13,273 bases of DNA from Phascolarctobacterium sp. (GTDB lineage: Bacteria > Bacillota > Negativicutes > Acidaminococcales > Acidaminococcaceae): contig JAKSOJ010000016.1 of NCBI GenBank assembly GCA_024405645.1, positions 1 to 13,273 of the forward strand, in the 5' to 3' direction. Of this stretch, positions 1 to 7,435 are shown piece by piece (position 1 is the stretch's first letter; every line of letters starts with the position of its first letter). Position numbers and translations under genes: made by a program. The notes under the pieces were generated by a model. That model had not been told where the DNA came from, made no database searches, and saw only the letters and a list, made by a program, of their open reading frames with translations.

Positions 1-18
1 CGTTTTGGAAAAATATTT

Positions 19-47
19 TTGCAAAGTATTATTCTAAATGCTATAAT
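19..47 (+). promoter_or_regulatory. Sigma-A type promoter of the riboflavin operon
   Basis: A TTGCAA hexamer (19-24) and a perfect TATAAT (42-47) are separated by exactly 17 bases. A TG at 39-40 makes it an extended -10. Transcription should begin near 54, about 27 bases before the FMN aptamer. The match is seen directly; activity is inferred. Bases 1-18 show nothing I can assign. Confidence 0.75.
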
Positions 48-80
48 GCTTATAGCAGATTAATTACGAATTAAATATTG

Positions 81-190
81 ACCTTTGGGGCAGGGTGAGA
101 TTCCCTACCGGCGGTATAGTCCGCGAGCTTTTAGGAGCATGATTCGGTGAGATTCCGAAACCGACGGTATAGTCCGGATGAGAAAAGGTA
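81..190 (+). promoter_or_regulatory. FMN riboswitch aptamer (RFN element)
   Basis: The conserved RFN core is plainly present: GGGGCAGGGTGAGATTCCCT around 87-106, then ACCGGCGGTATAGTCCGCGAGC (split 107-128), then the second arm with GATTCGGTGAGATTCCGA near 141-158, CCGACGGTATAGTCCGGATG at 161-180, and the closing strand AAAGGT. P1 is formed by 81-86 (ACCTTT) with 184-189 (AAAGGT). The family binds flavin mononucleotide and shuts off riboflavin synthesis or uptake genes. Here a terminator follows (216-255), so control is most likely by premature termination before ribD. Bases 83-90 of the aptamer are also complementary to the terminator loop, a possible antiterminator pairing. Confidence 0.97.
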
Positions 191-215
191 AGTTAATTAT
201 TTGTATGTTTATTTG

Positions 216-255
216 GCGTACAGAAAATTCCCCAAGGATTTTCTGTACGCTTTTC
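216..255 (+). terminator. Intrinsic terminator of the FMN riboswitch expression platform
   Basis: A perfect 13-bp inverted repeat (216-228 with 238-250) encloses a short C-rich loop and is followed by TTTT (251-254). It sits after the FMN aptamer and before the ribD ribosome binding site (262-268), so stopping here would silence the whole operon when FMN is bound. The stem is seen directly; the FMN-dependent switching is inferred from the RFN family. Confidence 0.9.
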
Positions 256-274
256 ATTTGTGGAGGTGGGCAAT

Positions 275-1375
275 ATGACTCATCGCGAATATATGGAGCG
301 AGCTTTAGAACTCGCACTTGAAGCAGAGGGAAATACTTCTCCTAATCCTATGGTTGGTTGCGTCATTGTAGATGATGATGGAGAAATTCTAGGCGAGGGG
401 TATCATCATAAAGCAGGCGAACCTCATGCAGAGGTAAATGCTTTAGCTCAAGCTAAGCAACAGGCAATAGGTGCTACTGCCTATGTAACTCTTGAACCCT
501 GTGCTCATTATGGAAGAACTGGTCCTTGCTGTGTAGCATTAGCTAAGGCTGGGATTAAAAAAGTATATTGTGCTTGCTTGGATCCTAATCCGAAGGTTGC
601 TGGCAAGGGCGTTGAATATTTGCGTTTGCAGGATGTCGAGGTTGAAGTTGGCCTTTGTGAGAAAGAAGCAAAGCGTCTCAATGAAAAATTTATGACTTGG
701 ATTACCTTGCAAAGACCATTTATTAGCATGAAATATGCAATGACCTTGGATGGTAAGCTGGCAACTCAAACTCGTGATAGCAAATGGATTACAGGAGAAG
801 AGGCTCGTACTTTTGCTCATCGTTTGCGTAAACAGCATGATGCGATTTTGGTTGGTATTGGTACCGTTCTTGCGGATGATCCAGAACTGACTACTCGTCT
901 TGTGCGTGGTAAAAATCCTATTCGTATAGTTTTAGATAGAGACTTAAAGATTTCTCCTATGGCTCAGGTTCTGAATCCTGCAGCAGAGACGATTATTTTT
1001 ACTAGTCTTGAAGCGGATAAAGCCAAAGAAGAAACATTGACCGTATTTCCGAATGTTTCCGTGGTTCGTGTTCCTGCCATGGGAAAACAACTAATTTTGG
1101 AATATGTAATTCAAGAATTAGCAAATCGTAATATCACTTCTGTATTGGTTGAAGGTGGCAGTGAAATTCATGGTGCTTTCAGGGATGAGGGTTTGGTGGA
1201 CCGTGTTTATGCGTTCATCGCTCCCAAGATTTGTGGAGGACGCCATGCGCTTAGCCCCGTTGCAGGTTTTGGCATTGAAAATATGCAGGATGCCTGGAAT
1301 CTTGAAGAAGTAGAAATAGAAAAATTTGGACAGGACATTATGATTACTGGTCTTGTTCCTAAGGAGGAGGACTAA
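275..1375 (+). CDS. ribD: Bifunctional riboflavin biosynthesis deaminase/reductase RibD
   Basis: This cytosolic enzyme (366 aa) deaminates the pyrimidine released by GTP cyclohydrolase II and then reduces its ribose chain with NADPH. The N-terminal cytidine-deaminase-like domain (about 1-145) has the zinc site His51-Ala-Glu53 plus Cys76 and Cys85 in a PC-x8-CC context, with Glu53 as proton shuttle. The C-terminal reductase domain (about 148-366) has MKYAMTLDGK at 152-161, GIGTVLADDP at 194-203 and VEGGSE at 292-297. The start is ATG 275, with GGAGGTG at 262-268. A GTG at 260 lies before that SD and is not used. It is the first gene of the riboswitch-controlled operon, and its stop abuts the ribE start with no gap. 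Length and motifs are normal for the fused enzyme. Confidence 0.97.
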   Translation: MTHREYMERALELALEAEGNTSPNPMVGCVIVDDDGEILGEGYHHKAGEPHAEVNALAQAKQQAIGATAYVTLEPCAHYGRTGPCCVALAKAGIKKVYCACLDPNPKVAGKGVEYLRLQDVEVEVGLCEKEAKRLNEKFMTWITLQRPFISMKYAMTLDGKLATQTRDSKWITGEEARTFAHRLRKQHDAILVGIGTVLADDPELTTRLVRGKNPIRIVLDRDLKISPMAQVLNPAAETIIFTSLEADKAKEETLTVFPNVSVVRVPAMGKQLILEYVIQELANRNITSVLVEGGSEIHGAFRDEGLVDRVYAFIAPKICGGRHALSPVAGFGIENMQDAWNLEEVEIEKFGQDIMITGLVPKEED

Positions 1376-2023
1376 ATGTTTACTGGTTTAGTAGCAGAGC
1401 TCGGAACGGTTAAAAAATTAACTCGTATGGGCGAGTCCTATCATCTGACGGTGGGAGCAAGCAAGGTGATGGCAAATCTAAAAATCGGTGATTCCATGGC
1501 TACCAATGGAGTTTGCCTTACCGTGGTGCAAATGACCGATAATGAGTTTACTGTGGATGTTATGCCTGAGACTGCAAGATTGACTAATATCGGCATGCTG
1601 AAGGCTGGAGATAGAGTAAATCTTGAGCGTACTTTGCGTCCTATTGATGGCTTGGACGGGCATATTGTTACCGGACATGTTGAAGGTCTGGGCACAATTA
1701 TTAGTGAAAAACCGGACGGTATTGCTAAGGTTGTCACCTTTGAAACTCCAGAAAAACTTTTAAAATATATTATTCCAAAAGGAAGCATTACTGTTGATGG
1801 TATTAGCTTGACTGTCACAAAGGTTACTGATTCTAGCTTTTCCGTTTCCTTGATTCCTCATACAGCAAAAGAAACTACCCTGGGTTTCAAATCTGTTGGA
1901 GACAAGGTGAATTTGGAAACAGATATCATTGGGAAATACGTTGAACGTATGCTGTCCTGGGATAAAAAAAGTTCTAGTCCTGGATTAGATAAAAATATGT
2001 TATTTGAAAATGGATTCATGTGA
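1376..2023 (+). CDS. ribE: Riboflavin synthase, alpha chain
   Basis: This enzyme (215 aa) catalyses the last step of the pathway, dismutation of two 6,7-dimethyl-8-ribityllumazines into riboflavin and the pyrimidine precursor. It begins with the family signature MFTGL and consists of two tandem lumazine-binding beta-barrel repeats (about 1-95 and 96-195). The second repeat carries [10 protein letters not shown] near its start and GISLTV later, mirroring NGVCLTV in the first. A short variable tail (about 193-215) ends the protein, as usual in this family. The AAGGAGGAGG SD (1361-1370) lies inside the end of ribD, and the ATG starts on the base after the ribD stop, so translation is probably coupled. 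Bacillus-type naming is used; Escherichia coli calls this gene ribC. Confidence 0.96.
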   Translation: MFTGLVAELGTVKKLTRMGESYHLTVGASKVMANLKIGDSMATNGVCLTVVQMTDNEFTVDVMPETARLTNIGMLKAGDRVNLERTLRPIDGLDGHIVTGHVEGLGTIISEKPDGIAKVVTFETPEKLLKYIIPKGSITVDGISLTVTKVTDSSFSVSLIPHTAKETTLGFKSVGDKVNLETDIIGKYVERMLSWDKKSSSPGLDKNMLFENGFM

Positions 2024-2031
2024 GGTGGATT

Positions 2032-3252
2032 ATGGAGAATTTTAAATACAATACTGTAGAAGAAGCCATTGCTGCTATCAAGGCTGGCAAAATGGTTCTC
2101 GTTACAGATGATGAGGACAGAGAAAATGAAGGCGACTTGATTATGGCCGCAGAACTCTGTACTCCTGAAGCCGTGAATTTTATGGCCAAGGAAGCACGTG
2201 GTTTGATTTGTATGCCTGCAGCAGCCGAGATTATGGACAAATTGCAATTTGGTGCGATGGTTGCAAAAAATACCGATAATCATGAAACTGCATTTTCTGT
2301 TTCCATTGACCATATTGATACTACTACTGGTATTTCTGCTTTCGAACGTGCTTATACTATGAAGAAATGCGCTGAAGAAGGTGCACAACCTAGCGATTTC
2401 CGTCGTCCTGGTCACGTTTTCCCTTTAAGAGCACGTGAAGGTGGTGTACTTGTTCGTACTGGTCATACCGAAACAACTGTTGACCTTTGTAAATTAGCAG
2501 GTCTTAAACCAGTTGGTATTTGTTGCGAAATTATGGGTGACGATGGCAATATGTCCCGTACCCCTGATTTAATTAAATTTGCCCAAAAGCACGATCTCTG
2601 TTTCATTACAGTTGCTGCTTTAGTTGCTTACCGTAAAGCTCATGAAAAAATGGTTCATCGCGTGGCAGAGGCAGATCTTCCTTCCAAATATGGTAAATTC
2701 CGTATCATTGCATATGAAAATGATTTAGATGATCTTTGCCATATTGCAATTGTCAAAGGCGATGTAGCTGGTAAGGAAAATGTTTTGGTTCGTGTTCATA
2801 GTGAATGCTTGACTGGTGATGCTTTTGGTAGCATGCGTTGTGATTGTGGCGACCAACTGGCAACCGCATTAAAGATGATTGAAAAGGAAGGCTTGGGTGC
2901 AGTTGTTTATATGCGCCAAGAGGGCCGTGGCATTGGTCTCGCTAACAAGATTCGCGCATATGCTTTGCAGGATACAGGTCTTGATACTGTTGAAGCAAAT
3001 GTTCAACTGGGCTTTGCTCCCGATCTGAGAGATTATGGCATGGGTGCACAAATTTTGGCAGATTTAGGTCTGACTAGCATTCGTCTTATCACTAATAATC
3101 CGGCAAAACGCATTGGTTTATCCGGTTACGGTATTACAATTACCGATAGAGTTCCCATTATTATGGAACCAAATAAATATAATGAAGGCTATCTTGGTGT
3201 AAAAGAAAGCAAGATGGGTCATGTTTTCACTTTTAATCCCGAGAAGAAATAA
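2032..3252 (+). CDS. ribBA: Bifunctional 3,4-dihydroxy-2-butanone-4-phosphate synthase / GTP cyclohydrolase II
   Basis: This fusion enzyme (406 aa) makes both committed precursors of riboflavin. The N-terminal half (about 1-200) converts ribulose-5-phosphate to the four-carbon unit and has the acidic Mg-binding loop [11 protein letters not shown] at 26-36. The C-terminal half (about 205-406) opens GTP. Its zinc ligands are Cys259, Cys270 and Cys272 (C-x10-C-x-C), followed by RQEGRGIGL at 295-303. The start is ATG 2032, served by GAGGTGG at 2022-2028, which overlaps the ribE stop. The in-frame GTG at 2020 would place that SD inside the gene and has none of its own. There is an 11-base gap to ribH. 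All key residues I looked for are intact. Confidence 0.97.
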   Translation: MENFKYNTVEEAIAAIKAGKMVLVTDDEDRENEGDLIMAAELCTPEAVNFMAKEARGLICMPAAAEIMDKLQFGAMVAKNTDNHETAFSVSIDHIDTTTGISAFERAYTMKKCAEEGAQPSDFRRPGHVFPLRAREGGVLVRTGHTETTVDLCKLAGLKPVGICCEIMGDDGNMSRTPDLIKFAQKHDLCFITVAALVAYRKAHEKMVHRVAEADLPSKYGKFRIIAYENDLDDLCHIAIVKGDVAGKENVLVRVHSECLTGDAFGSMRCDCGDQLATALKMIEKEGLGAVVYMRQEGRGIGLANKIRAYALQDTGLDTVEANVQLGFAPDLRDYGMGAQILADLGLTSIRLITNNPAKRIGLSGYGITITDRVPIIMEPNKYNEGYLGVKESKMGHVFTFNPEKK

Positions 3253-3263
3253 GGAGGACTATC

Positions 3264-3725
3264 ATGAAAGTTTTAGAAGGTAAATTAACAGCTCAAGGTT
3301 TAAAATTTGGTATTGTTGCAGCTCGTTTCAATGAATTCATTACTAGCAAATTAGTTTCTGGTTGCGAGGATTGCCTTATCCGTCATGGTGCAGAAGGCGA
3401 TGATATCACTTTGGCGTGGGTTCCTGGTGCTTATGAAATTCCTATGGCTTGCAAAAAAATGGCTGAAAGTGGCAAATACGATGCAGTTATTGCTCTGGGC
3501 TGTGTAATTCGTGGTGCAACTCCTCATTTCGATTATGTTTGTGCAGAAGCATCCAAAGGCATTGCTCAAGTTAGCATGCAAACTGGTGTGCCTGTAGCTT
3601 TTGGCGTGCTCACTACTGAAAATATTCAACAAGCTGTTGAACGTGCTGGTACCAAAGCTGGTAACAAAGGCGTTGATTGCGCAATGGCTGCTATCGAAAT
3701 GGTAAATCTTTTTAAAGAAATGTAA
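3264..3725 (+). CDS. ribH: 6,7-dimethyl-8-ribityllumazine synthase (beta chain)
   Basis: Lumazine synthase (153 aa, normal length) condenses the pyrimidine from the RibD branch with the butanone phosphate from RibBA. In most bacteria it assembles into a 60-subunit or pentameric shell that works with riboflavin synthase. Visible signatures are AARFNEFIT (19-27), WVPGAYEIP (52-60) and [14 protein letters not shown] (79-92), with the catalytic His88. An excellent SD, AAGGAGGA, sits at 3251-3258. It is the last gene of the rib operon, and an intrinsic terminator follows 16 bases after the stop. Confidence 0.97.
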   Translation: MKVLEGKLTAQGLKFGIVAARFNEFITSKLVSGCEDCLIRHGAEGDDITLAWVPGAYEIPMACKKMAESGKYDAVIALGCVIRGATPHFDYVCAEASKGIAQVSMQTGVPVAFGVLTTENIQQAVERAGTKAGNKGVDCAMAAIEMVNLFKEM

Positions 3726-3740
3726 AATAATAATAAAAGT

Positions 3741-3771
3741 AGGACGCTCCGTTTTGGAACGTCCTTTTTTT
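3741..3771 (+). terminator. Intrinsic terminator of the rib operon
   Basis: AGGACG (3741-3746) pairs with CGTCCT (3760-3765). The stem continues past one C/A mismatch with TCC/GGA and a five-base loop, and is followed by a run of seven T (3765-3771). Confidence 0.93.
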
Positions 3772-3891
3772 ATATCTTCATAATTTAATTTTAGAATATT
3801 GGCAGGAAAATATAACCATAAAAGAGAATAGTTTTTTATAGATTGTTGTTTGTTTGAAGATAAAATTGGTGTTATATATAGGAGGCGTTTT

Positions 3892-4845
3892 ATGAAAAAA
3901 CTGTTTAGTTTATTTGTTGCTGGCGCGCTTATGCTGGGTGGCGTGTTTATGAATAAAGCAGAAGCTCTCACACATTATCATTATAATGGACCAGATGGTC
4001 AAGATAGGAATATCCTTTTATTTACTCAAGATTTTGCCTATGATGAAGGTTATGTTATGGGAATTCATCATACAGGACCTGAAACAAAACTAGCTTATCT
4101 TGGTACATGGCATCGTGAACCCGATGGTTATATTGGAGTAAAATATGATATTTTAAAGGTTATGGAAGCTAATAACAATGTAATGCAAGAGCGTTATGTT
4201 GATATTGAAATGAAGCTTCTGAAGAAAAATAGTAGCTTACGTGTTATTACTCCGGATGCTCCAGATAATTCCTATGGCAATGTTTACAATATGCATGAGT
4301 ATGTTTGGGGTAATGATAAAAATATGGCTTATTACATACTTGATAAAACATTGAATCGCTTTGGTGGAAATGCAGTGGTATCTCCAATTGCTTCTTCACA
4401 TGAGAAACTAAATAAGGATGCCCTTGAAATTGTCACTAGACATAGTCAAGGACCTGAAGGAGAAGGCTTCTGGTTTAAAGCGAAAGAGGCTAATGGCAAT
4501 ACCATAGGCAACTACTATGTTGAAACAGATCCTATGGCAATATATCTTCGAGATGGAAGTTACTTGGGACAAATCGATGGCGATAGTCCCCAACCTATTC
4601 CCATGAAACAAAGAGCTGCAGCAATTGATTTGGGTGACAATCGTGCTAGAGTTATTATGTATAAAGACCGCACTACAGAATACTACGATATTTTCTTCAC
4701 TCCCAATTATTTTATTGTTGAAAAAGCTTTTGCTGATGATCCTGATGTAACCAAAGAACTACAAGCTGAGGTTGGTGTTCGTCAAGAATATGGACCTAAT
4801 CCTAGAGTAAACGAAGTTAGAGAAACTCTTCATTGTGATAGATAA
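3892..4845 (+). CDS. Secreted protein of unknown function
   Basis: I do not recognise this 317-aa protein. It starts with a clear Sec signal peptide: MKK, a hydrophobic core at about 4-20, and a likely cleavage after Ala-Glu-Ala (23-25). There is no lipobox and no later membrane helix, so it should be released to the periplasm or outside. The mature part is rich in Tyr, Asp, Asn and His and has one cysteine, at position 315 of 317, so it cannot form an internal disulfide. A His-rich start (THYHYNGPDG) follows the cleavage site. The ATG at 3892 is preferred because AGGAGG (3880-3885) precedes it at normal spacing; a TTG 42 bases upstream has no SD. The upstream gap (3772-3891) has only a weak promoter candidate: TTGGCA (3799-3804) with GAGAAT (3824-3829), spacer 19. 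Its stop overlaps the SD of the next gene, so the pair is probably co-transcribed. Confidence 0.85.
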   Translation: MKKLFSLFVAGALMLGGVFMNKAEALTHYHYNGPDGQDRNILLFTQDFAYDEGYVMGIHHTGPETKLAYLGTWHREPDGYIGVKYDILKVMEANNNVMQERYVDIEMKLLKKNSSLRVITPDAPDNSYGNVYNMHEYVWGNDKNMAYYILDKTLNRFGGNAVVSPIASSHEKLNKDALEIVTRHSQGPEGEGFWFKAKEANGNTIGNYYVETDPMAIYLRDGSYLGQIDGDSPQPIPMKQRAAAIDLGDNRARVIMYKDRTTEYYDIFFTPNYFIVEKAFADDPDVTKELQAEVGVRQEYGPNPRVNEVRETLHCDR

Positions 4846-4857
4846 GGAGTGTTAGGT

Positions 4858-5208
4858 ATGCTGTATATTTGTTATCCTAAATGTGGAACCTGTAAAAAGG
4901 CTGAAAAATATCTCTTAGAAAAAGGTGTTGTTTTCACGAAAAGAGATATAAAAGAGGATAAGCCTAGCTTGGAAGAGCTGACAAAATGGTATAAAGCAAG
5001 TGGATTGCCTTTGAAACGTTTTTATAATACTAGTGGAAATCTCTACAAAGAGCTTGGCCTGAAGGATAAAATCAAAACTATGAGCGAAGAAGAGCAATTG
5101 GCTTTGCTGGCAACTGATGGTATGCTTGTAAAACGACCGATAATCGTGACAGAGGATTATGTTCTTGTTGGCTTTAAAGAAGCTGAATGGCAGGAAAAGG
5201 GCCTGTAA
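4858..5208 (+). CDS. ArsC/Spx-family thioredoxin-fold protein
   Basis: This small cytosolic protein (116 aa) belongs to the ArsC/Spx superfamily. It has the start MLYICYPKCGTCKKA with a redox C9-x-x-C12 pair at the head of the first helix, and a cis-proline loop KRPIIV near 91-96. The length fits the ArsC-related (YusI/YffB-like) group better than Spx, which is usually about 130 aa. True arsenate reduction needs an Arg set that I cannot confirm, so the substrate is open; thiol-redox reduction or RNA-polymerase regulation are alternatives. The start is ATG 4858 with AAGGAG at 4844-4849, which overlaps the stop of the secreted-protein gene. The in-frame GTG at 4849 overlaps the SD itself and is rejected. 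A terminator follows. Confidence 0.85.
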   Translation: MLYICYPKCGTCKKAEKYLLEKGVVFTKRDIKEDKPSLEELTKWYKASGLPLKRFYNTSGNLYKELGLKDKIKTMSEEEQLALLATDGMLVKRPIIVTEDYVLVGFKEAEWQEKGL

Positions 5209-5232
5209 ATTTTAAGAGTGAAACTTTTGACT

Positions 5233-5260
5233 AACGAGGTGTTTTAACACCTCGTTTTTT
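5233..5260 (+). terminator. Intrinsic terminator after the ArsC-like gene
   Basis: An 11-base perfect inverted repeat (5233-5243 with 5246-5256, AACGAGGTGTT with its complement) is followed by TTTTTT ending at 5260. It closes the secreted-protein/ArsC-like unit. Confidence 0.93.
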
Positions 5261-5299
5261 ATATTCAGCACATTTCTGTACAAATATTTACCCTATACT

Positions 5300-5317
5300 T
5301 GTATATAATAGTATACA
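5300..5317. promoter_or_regulatory. Perfect palindrome TGTATA-N6-TATACA over a -10 element
   Basis: The two six-base arms (5300-5305 and 5312-5317) are exact inverted repeats around TAATAG. A TATAAT (5304-5309) lies within the dyad, and a further TATAC half-site precedes it (5294-5298). No convincing -35 is present at 16-18 bases. The geometry looks like a repressor operator over a weak or regulated promoter upstream of hslO, and it resembles GTATA/TATAC sites of GntR/YtrA-type regulators. The regulator is unknown, and the binding role is inference. Confidence 0.5.
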
Positions 5318-5337
5318 GGAGGAACAAAGAAGTAAAT

Positions 5338-5445
5338 TTACCTCATAAAAATGGAATCATTTCAATAGAAAATATTGAGCGAAAGCTTGATATTTTTGAT
5401 ATAATATAACGAGTTATGAGTTTTTGTTTTAAATTTATGAGGTGA
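5338..5445 (+). promoter_or_regulatory. Structured hslO leader with an anti-Shine-Dalgarno arm
   Basis: TTACCTCATAAA (5338-5349) is complementary to TTTATGAGGTGA (5434-5445, one G-U pair), which contains the hslO ribosome binding site. Between them, 5368-5380 and 5385-5397 form a 13-bp stem with three G-U pairs closed by a GAAA tetraloop (5381-5384). A second copy of TTATGAG (5414-5420) could compete for the anti-SD arm. If transcription starts upstream near 5316, the site could be sequestered. A start at the nearer promoter (about 5412) would lack the anti-SD arm. Base pairing is seen on paper; any regulatory role is inference. Confidence 0.45.
5375..5405 (+). promoter_or_regulatory. Proximal hslO promoter (extended -10)
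   Basis: TATAAT (5400-5405) is preceded by TG at 5397-5398, an extended -10. A TTGAGC at 5375-5380 gives a long 19-base spacer, so the extended element probably carries the activity. The expected start near 5412 would give a 42-nt leader to the ATG. Confidence 0.6.
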
Positions 5446-5453
5446 TTAAAATT

Positions 5454-6311
5454 ATGCAAGATATATTAACAAAAGCTACTGCTGAAGGCGTTCGTATTTA
5501 CGCTCTTCGTACCACTAATTTGGTTAGCGAAGCTGCAAAACAACATGGATGCTCTCATTTGGCGGCGGCAGCCCTTGGCAGAACTCTTTCTGGCGCTCTC
5601 CTTCTTGCTGCAACAATGAAGGACAATGAAAGAATTTCTCTGCGTATCAAGGGTGACGGTCCTTTAGGCGAAATCGTTACTGACGCCGAAGGAACTAATG
5701 TACGTGGCTACGTAGAAAACCCCGACGTATTTCTTCCTTTAAAGAATGGTAAGCTAGACGTTGGTGGTGCCGTTGGTGCTGGTAACATTATCGTTACCCG
5801 TTATTTACAAAATTCTGAGCCGTTTACTGGTTATTGCGAATTATCAGATGGTGAGATTGCAAGTGATATCACTAAATATCTGTATGAATCCGAGCAAACT
5901 CCATCCGGTGTTGCACTTGGTGTTTTAGTTGATAAAGAAGGCAATGTAACTGCTGCTGGTGGTTATTTTATTCAGGCTATGCCAGGTTGTGCCGAAGAAA
6001 CTCTGGAAAAACTTGAGAATAATATCAATTTAACTCCATATGTAACTCAATTATTGGAACTTGGCTATACTCCTGAAAAAATGATTGAGATTCTTTGTCG
6101 CGGACTTGATGTGGATATTAAAGAATCCGTTCCTGTACAATTAAAATGCAGATGCAGTCGCGAAAGAATATTAACCGCTCTTGCTGGTTTGGATAGACAA
6201 GCTCTTTCTGAAATTTCTGAGGACCAAGTAACTGAAGCTCACTGTCAATTTTGTAATACCACGTATAAATTTACACAAGATGAAATCAAATCTTTGCTTA
6301 ATAAAGAATAA
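5454..6311 (+). CDS. hslO: Redox-regulated 33 kDa chaperonin Hsp33
   Basis: Hsp33 (285 aa) is a cytosolic holdase chaperone that is off when reduced and zinc-bound, and switches on when oxidants such as hypochlorite, or peroxide with heat, form disulfides in its C-terminal redox switch. The switch is intact: C232-x-C234 and C264-x-x-C267, separated by 29 residues, as expected for the zinc site. The N-terminal substrate-binding domain (about 1-180) has the family sequences SLRIKGDGPLG and GYVENP. The start is ATG 5454 with GAGGTG at 5439-5444; the GTG at 5442 falls in the SD. It appears monocistronic or read through into recA, since no terminator separates them. The 245-base gap after the ArsC-like gene holds an unusual leader (see 5300-5445). 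Confidence 0.96.
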   Translation: MQDILTKATAEGVRIYALRTTNLVSEAAKQHGCSHLAAAALGRTLSGALLLAATMKDNERISLRIKGDGPLGEIVTDAEGTNVRGYVENPDVFLPLKNGKLDVGGAVGAGNIIVTRYLQNSEPFTGYCELSDGEIASDITKYLYESEQTPSGVALGVLVDKEGNVTAAGGYFIQAMPGCAEETLEKLENNINLTPYVTQLLELGYTPEKMIEILCRGLDVDIKESVPVQLKCRCSRERILTALAGLDRQALSEISEDQVTEAHCQFCNTTYKFTQDEIKSLLNKE

Positions 6312-6323
6312 AGCGAAAATTTG

Positions 6324-6352
6324 TTGACAAAAACGAACTTTGTTCGTATAAT
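6324..6352 (+). promoter_or_regulatory. Consensus sigma-A promoter of recA
   Basis: A perfect TTGACA (6324-6329), a 17-base spacer and a perfect TATAAT (6347-6352) start 13 bases after the hslO stop. An SOS-like palindrome fills most of the spacer, consistent with a strong promoter held down by a repressor. Confidence 0.93.
6333..6347. promoter_or_regulatory. Candidate LexA (SOS) box
   Basis: ACGAAC-TTT-GTTCGT is a perfect inverted repeat between the recA -35 and -10, and its last base is the first base of the -10. The Bacillus-type LexA box is CGAAC-N4-GTTCG. Here the half-sites match exactly but the gap is three bases. Position and half-sites argue strongly for SOS control of recA-recX; the short spacing is the one reservation. 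Confidence 0.75.
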
Positions 6353-6385
6353 TGAAACATAAGATAATTATTGGAGGACTTATAC

Positions 6386-7435
6386 ATGGATGCAGATAAA
6401 AAGAAAGCTTTAGATATGGCTATGCGCCAAATTGAAAAAGATTTTGGTAAAGGTAGCATTATGAAACTTGGCGAAGCAAGCCAAAAGATGAACATTGAGG
6501 TTATTCCTACTGGCGCATTGTCCTTGGACATCGCTCTTGGTGTTGGTGGCATTCCCCGTGGACGTGTAGTGGAAATTTATGGACCTGAATCTTCTGGTAA
6601 AACTACTGTTGCTTTGCATATGATAGCCGAGGCTCAAAAGATGGGCGGTTATGCTGCTTTTATCGATGCTGAACATGCTTTGGATCCTGACTATGCTCGA
6701 AAATTAGGCGTAGATATTGAAAATCTTTTGATTTCTCAACCTGATAATGGTGAACAAGCTTTGGAAATTGCAGATGCTCTTGTTCGCAGTGGCGCAATCG
6801 ACATTATTGTTATCGACTCCGTTGCTGCTCTAGTTCCTCGTGCTGAAATCGAAGGCGAAATGGGCGATTCCCATGTTGGTCTGCAAGCGCGTCTTATGAG
6901 CCAAGCTTTACGCAAATTAACCGGTATTATTTCCAAGTCCAAATGTGCAACTATCTTCATCAACCAAATTCGTGAAAAAGTTGGCGTAATGTTTGGTAAT
7001 CCGGAAACTACTACTGGTGGTCGTGCTTTAAAATTCTACTCCACTATTCGTATGGATGTACGTCGCGTAGATACCTTGAAAAATGGCAACGATATGATTG
7101 GTAGCCGTACTAGAGTAAAGATTGTTAAAAACAAGGTTGCTCCTCCGTTTAAACAAGCTGAGTTCGACATCATGTATGGCGAGGGTGTATCTCATGAAGG
7201 TTGCATCGTAGATTTGGGTGCAGATCTTGATATCATCGCTAAGAGTGGTGCATGGTATTCCTACGGCGATGTTCGTCTTGGTCAAGGCAAGGAAAAGGTT
7301 AAAGATTTCTTAAAAGAAAATCCCGCTATTGCTCAAGAAATCGAAGACAAAATTCGCGCTATGACCATTGCAAAAGTAGAGTTAACTGCAGAGGAAGCAG
7401 GCAATGCTGAACCGGTATTCAAAGAAGAATTCTAA
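6386..7435 (+). CDS. recA: Recombinase RecA
   Basis: RecA (349 aa) polymerises on single-stranded DNA with ATP, carries out strand exchange in repair, and triggers LexA self-cleavage. The N-terminal polymerisation helix is followed by the Walker A motif GPESSGKTT at 66-74 (Lys72), an [11 protein letters not shown]alker B strand, the L1/L2 DNA-binding loops ([14 protein letters not shown]; then [22 protein letters not shown]), and a short acidic tail ending FKEEF. The start is ATG 6386, with GGAGG at 6373-6377 and 8 bases of spacing; the TTG at 6371 overlaps that SD. A consensus promoter and an SOS-like box lie directly upstream. recX begins inside the last codons. Confidence 0.99.
   Translation: MDADKKKALDMAMRQIEKDFGKGSIMKLGEASQKMNIEVIPTGALSLDIALGVGGIPRGRVVEIYGPESSGKTTVALHMIAEAQKMGGYAAFIDAEHALDPDYARKLGVDIENLLISQPDNGEQALEIADALVRSGAIDIIVIDSVAALVPRAEIEGEMGDSHVGLQARLMSQALRKLTGIISKSKCATIFINQIREKVGVMFGNPETTTGGRALKFYSTIRMDVRRVDTLKNGNDMIGSRTRVKIVKNKVAPPFKQAEFDIMYGEGVSHEGCIVDLGADLDIIAKSGAWYSYGDVRLGQGKEKVKDFLKENPAIAQEIEDKIRAMTIAKVELTAEEAGNAEPVFKEEF

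Noticed and set aside
105..317. Minus-strand open frame over the FMN riboswitch and ribD start
   Set aside because: It lies opposite a highly conserved structured RNA and a terminator, and the protein has no family character.
1858..2415. Long minus-strand frame opposite ribE/ribBA (185 aa)
   Set aside because: It is fully antisense to two well-recognised genes, and its composition is that of an antisense shadow. The same holds for all other minus-strand frames, including 3351-3971 and 8966-9457.
3773..3862. 8-base complementarity TATCTTCA/TGAAGATA around the upstream region of the secreted-protein gene
   Set aside because: It is short, AT-rich and about 75 bases apart, and it does not involve the SD, so chance is sufficient.
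5299..5409. 36-codon frame from TTG 5299 in the hslO leader
   Set aside because: There is no SD before the TTG, and the composition fits AT-rich noncoding DNA. I kept only the orphan SD as an observation.
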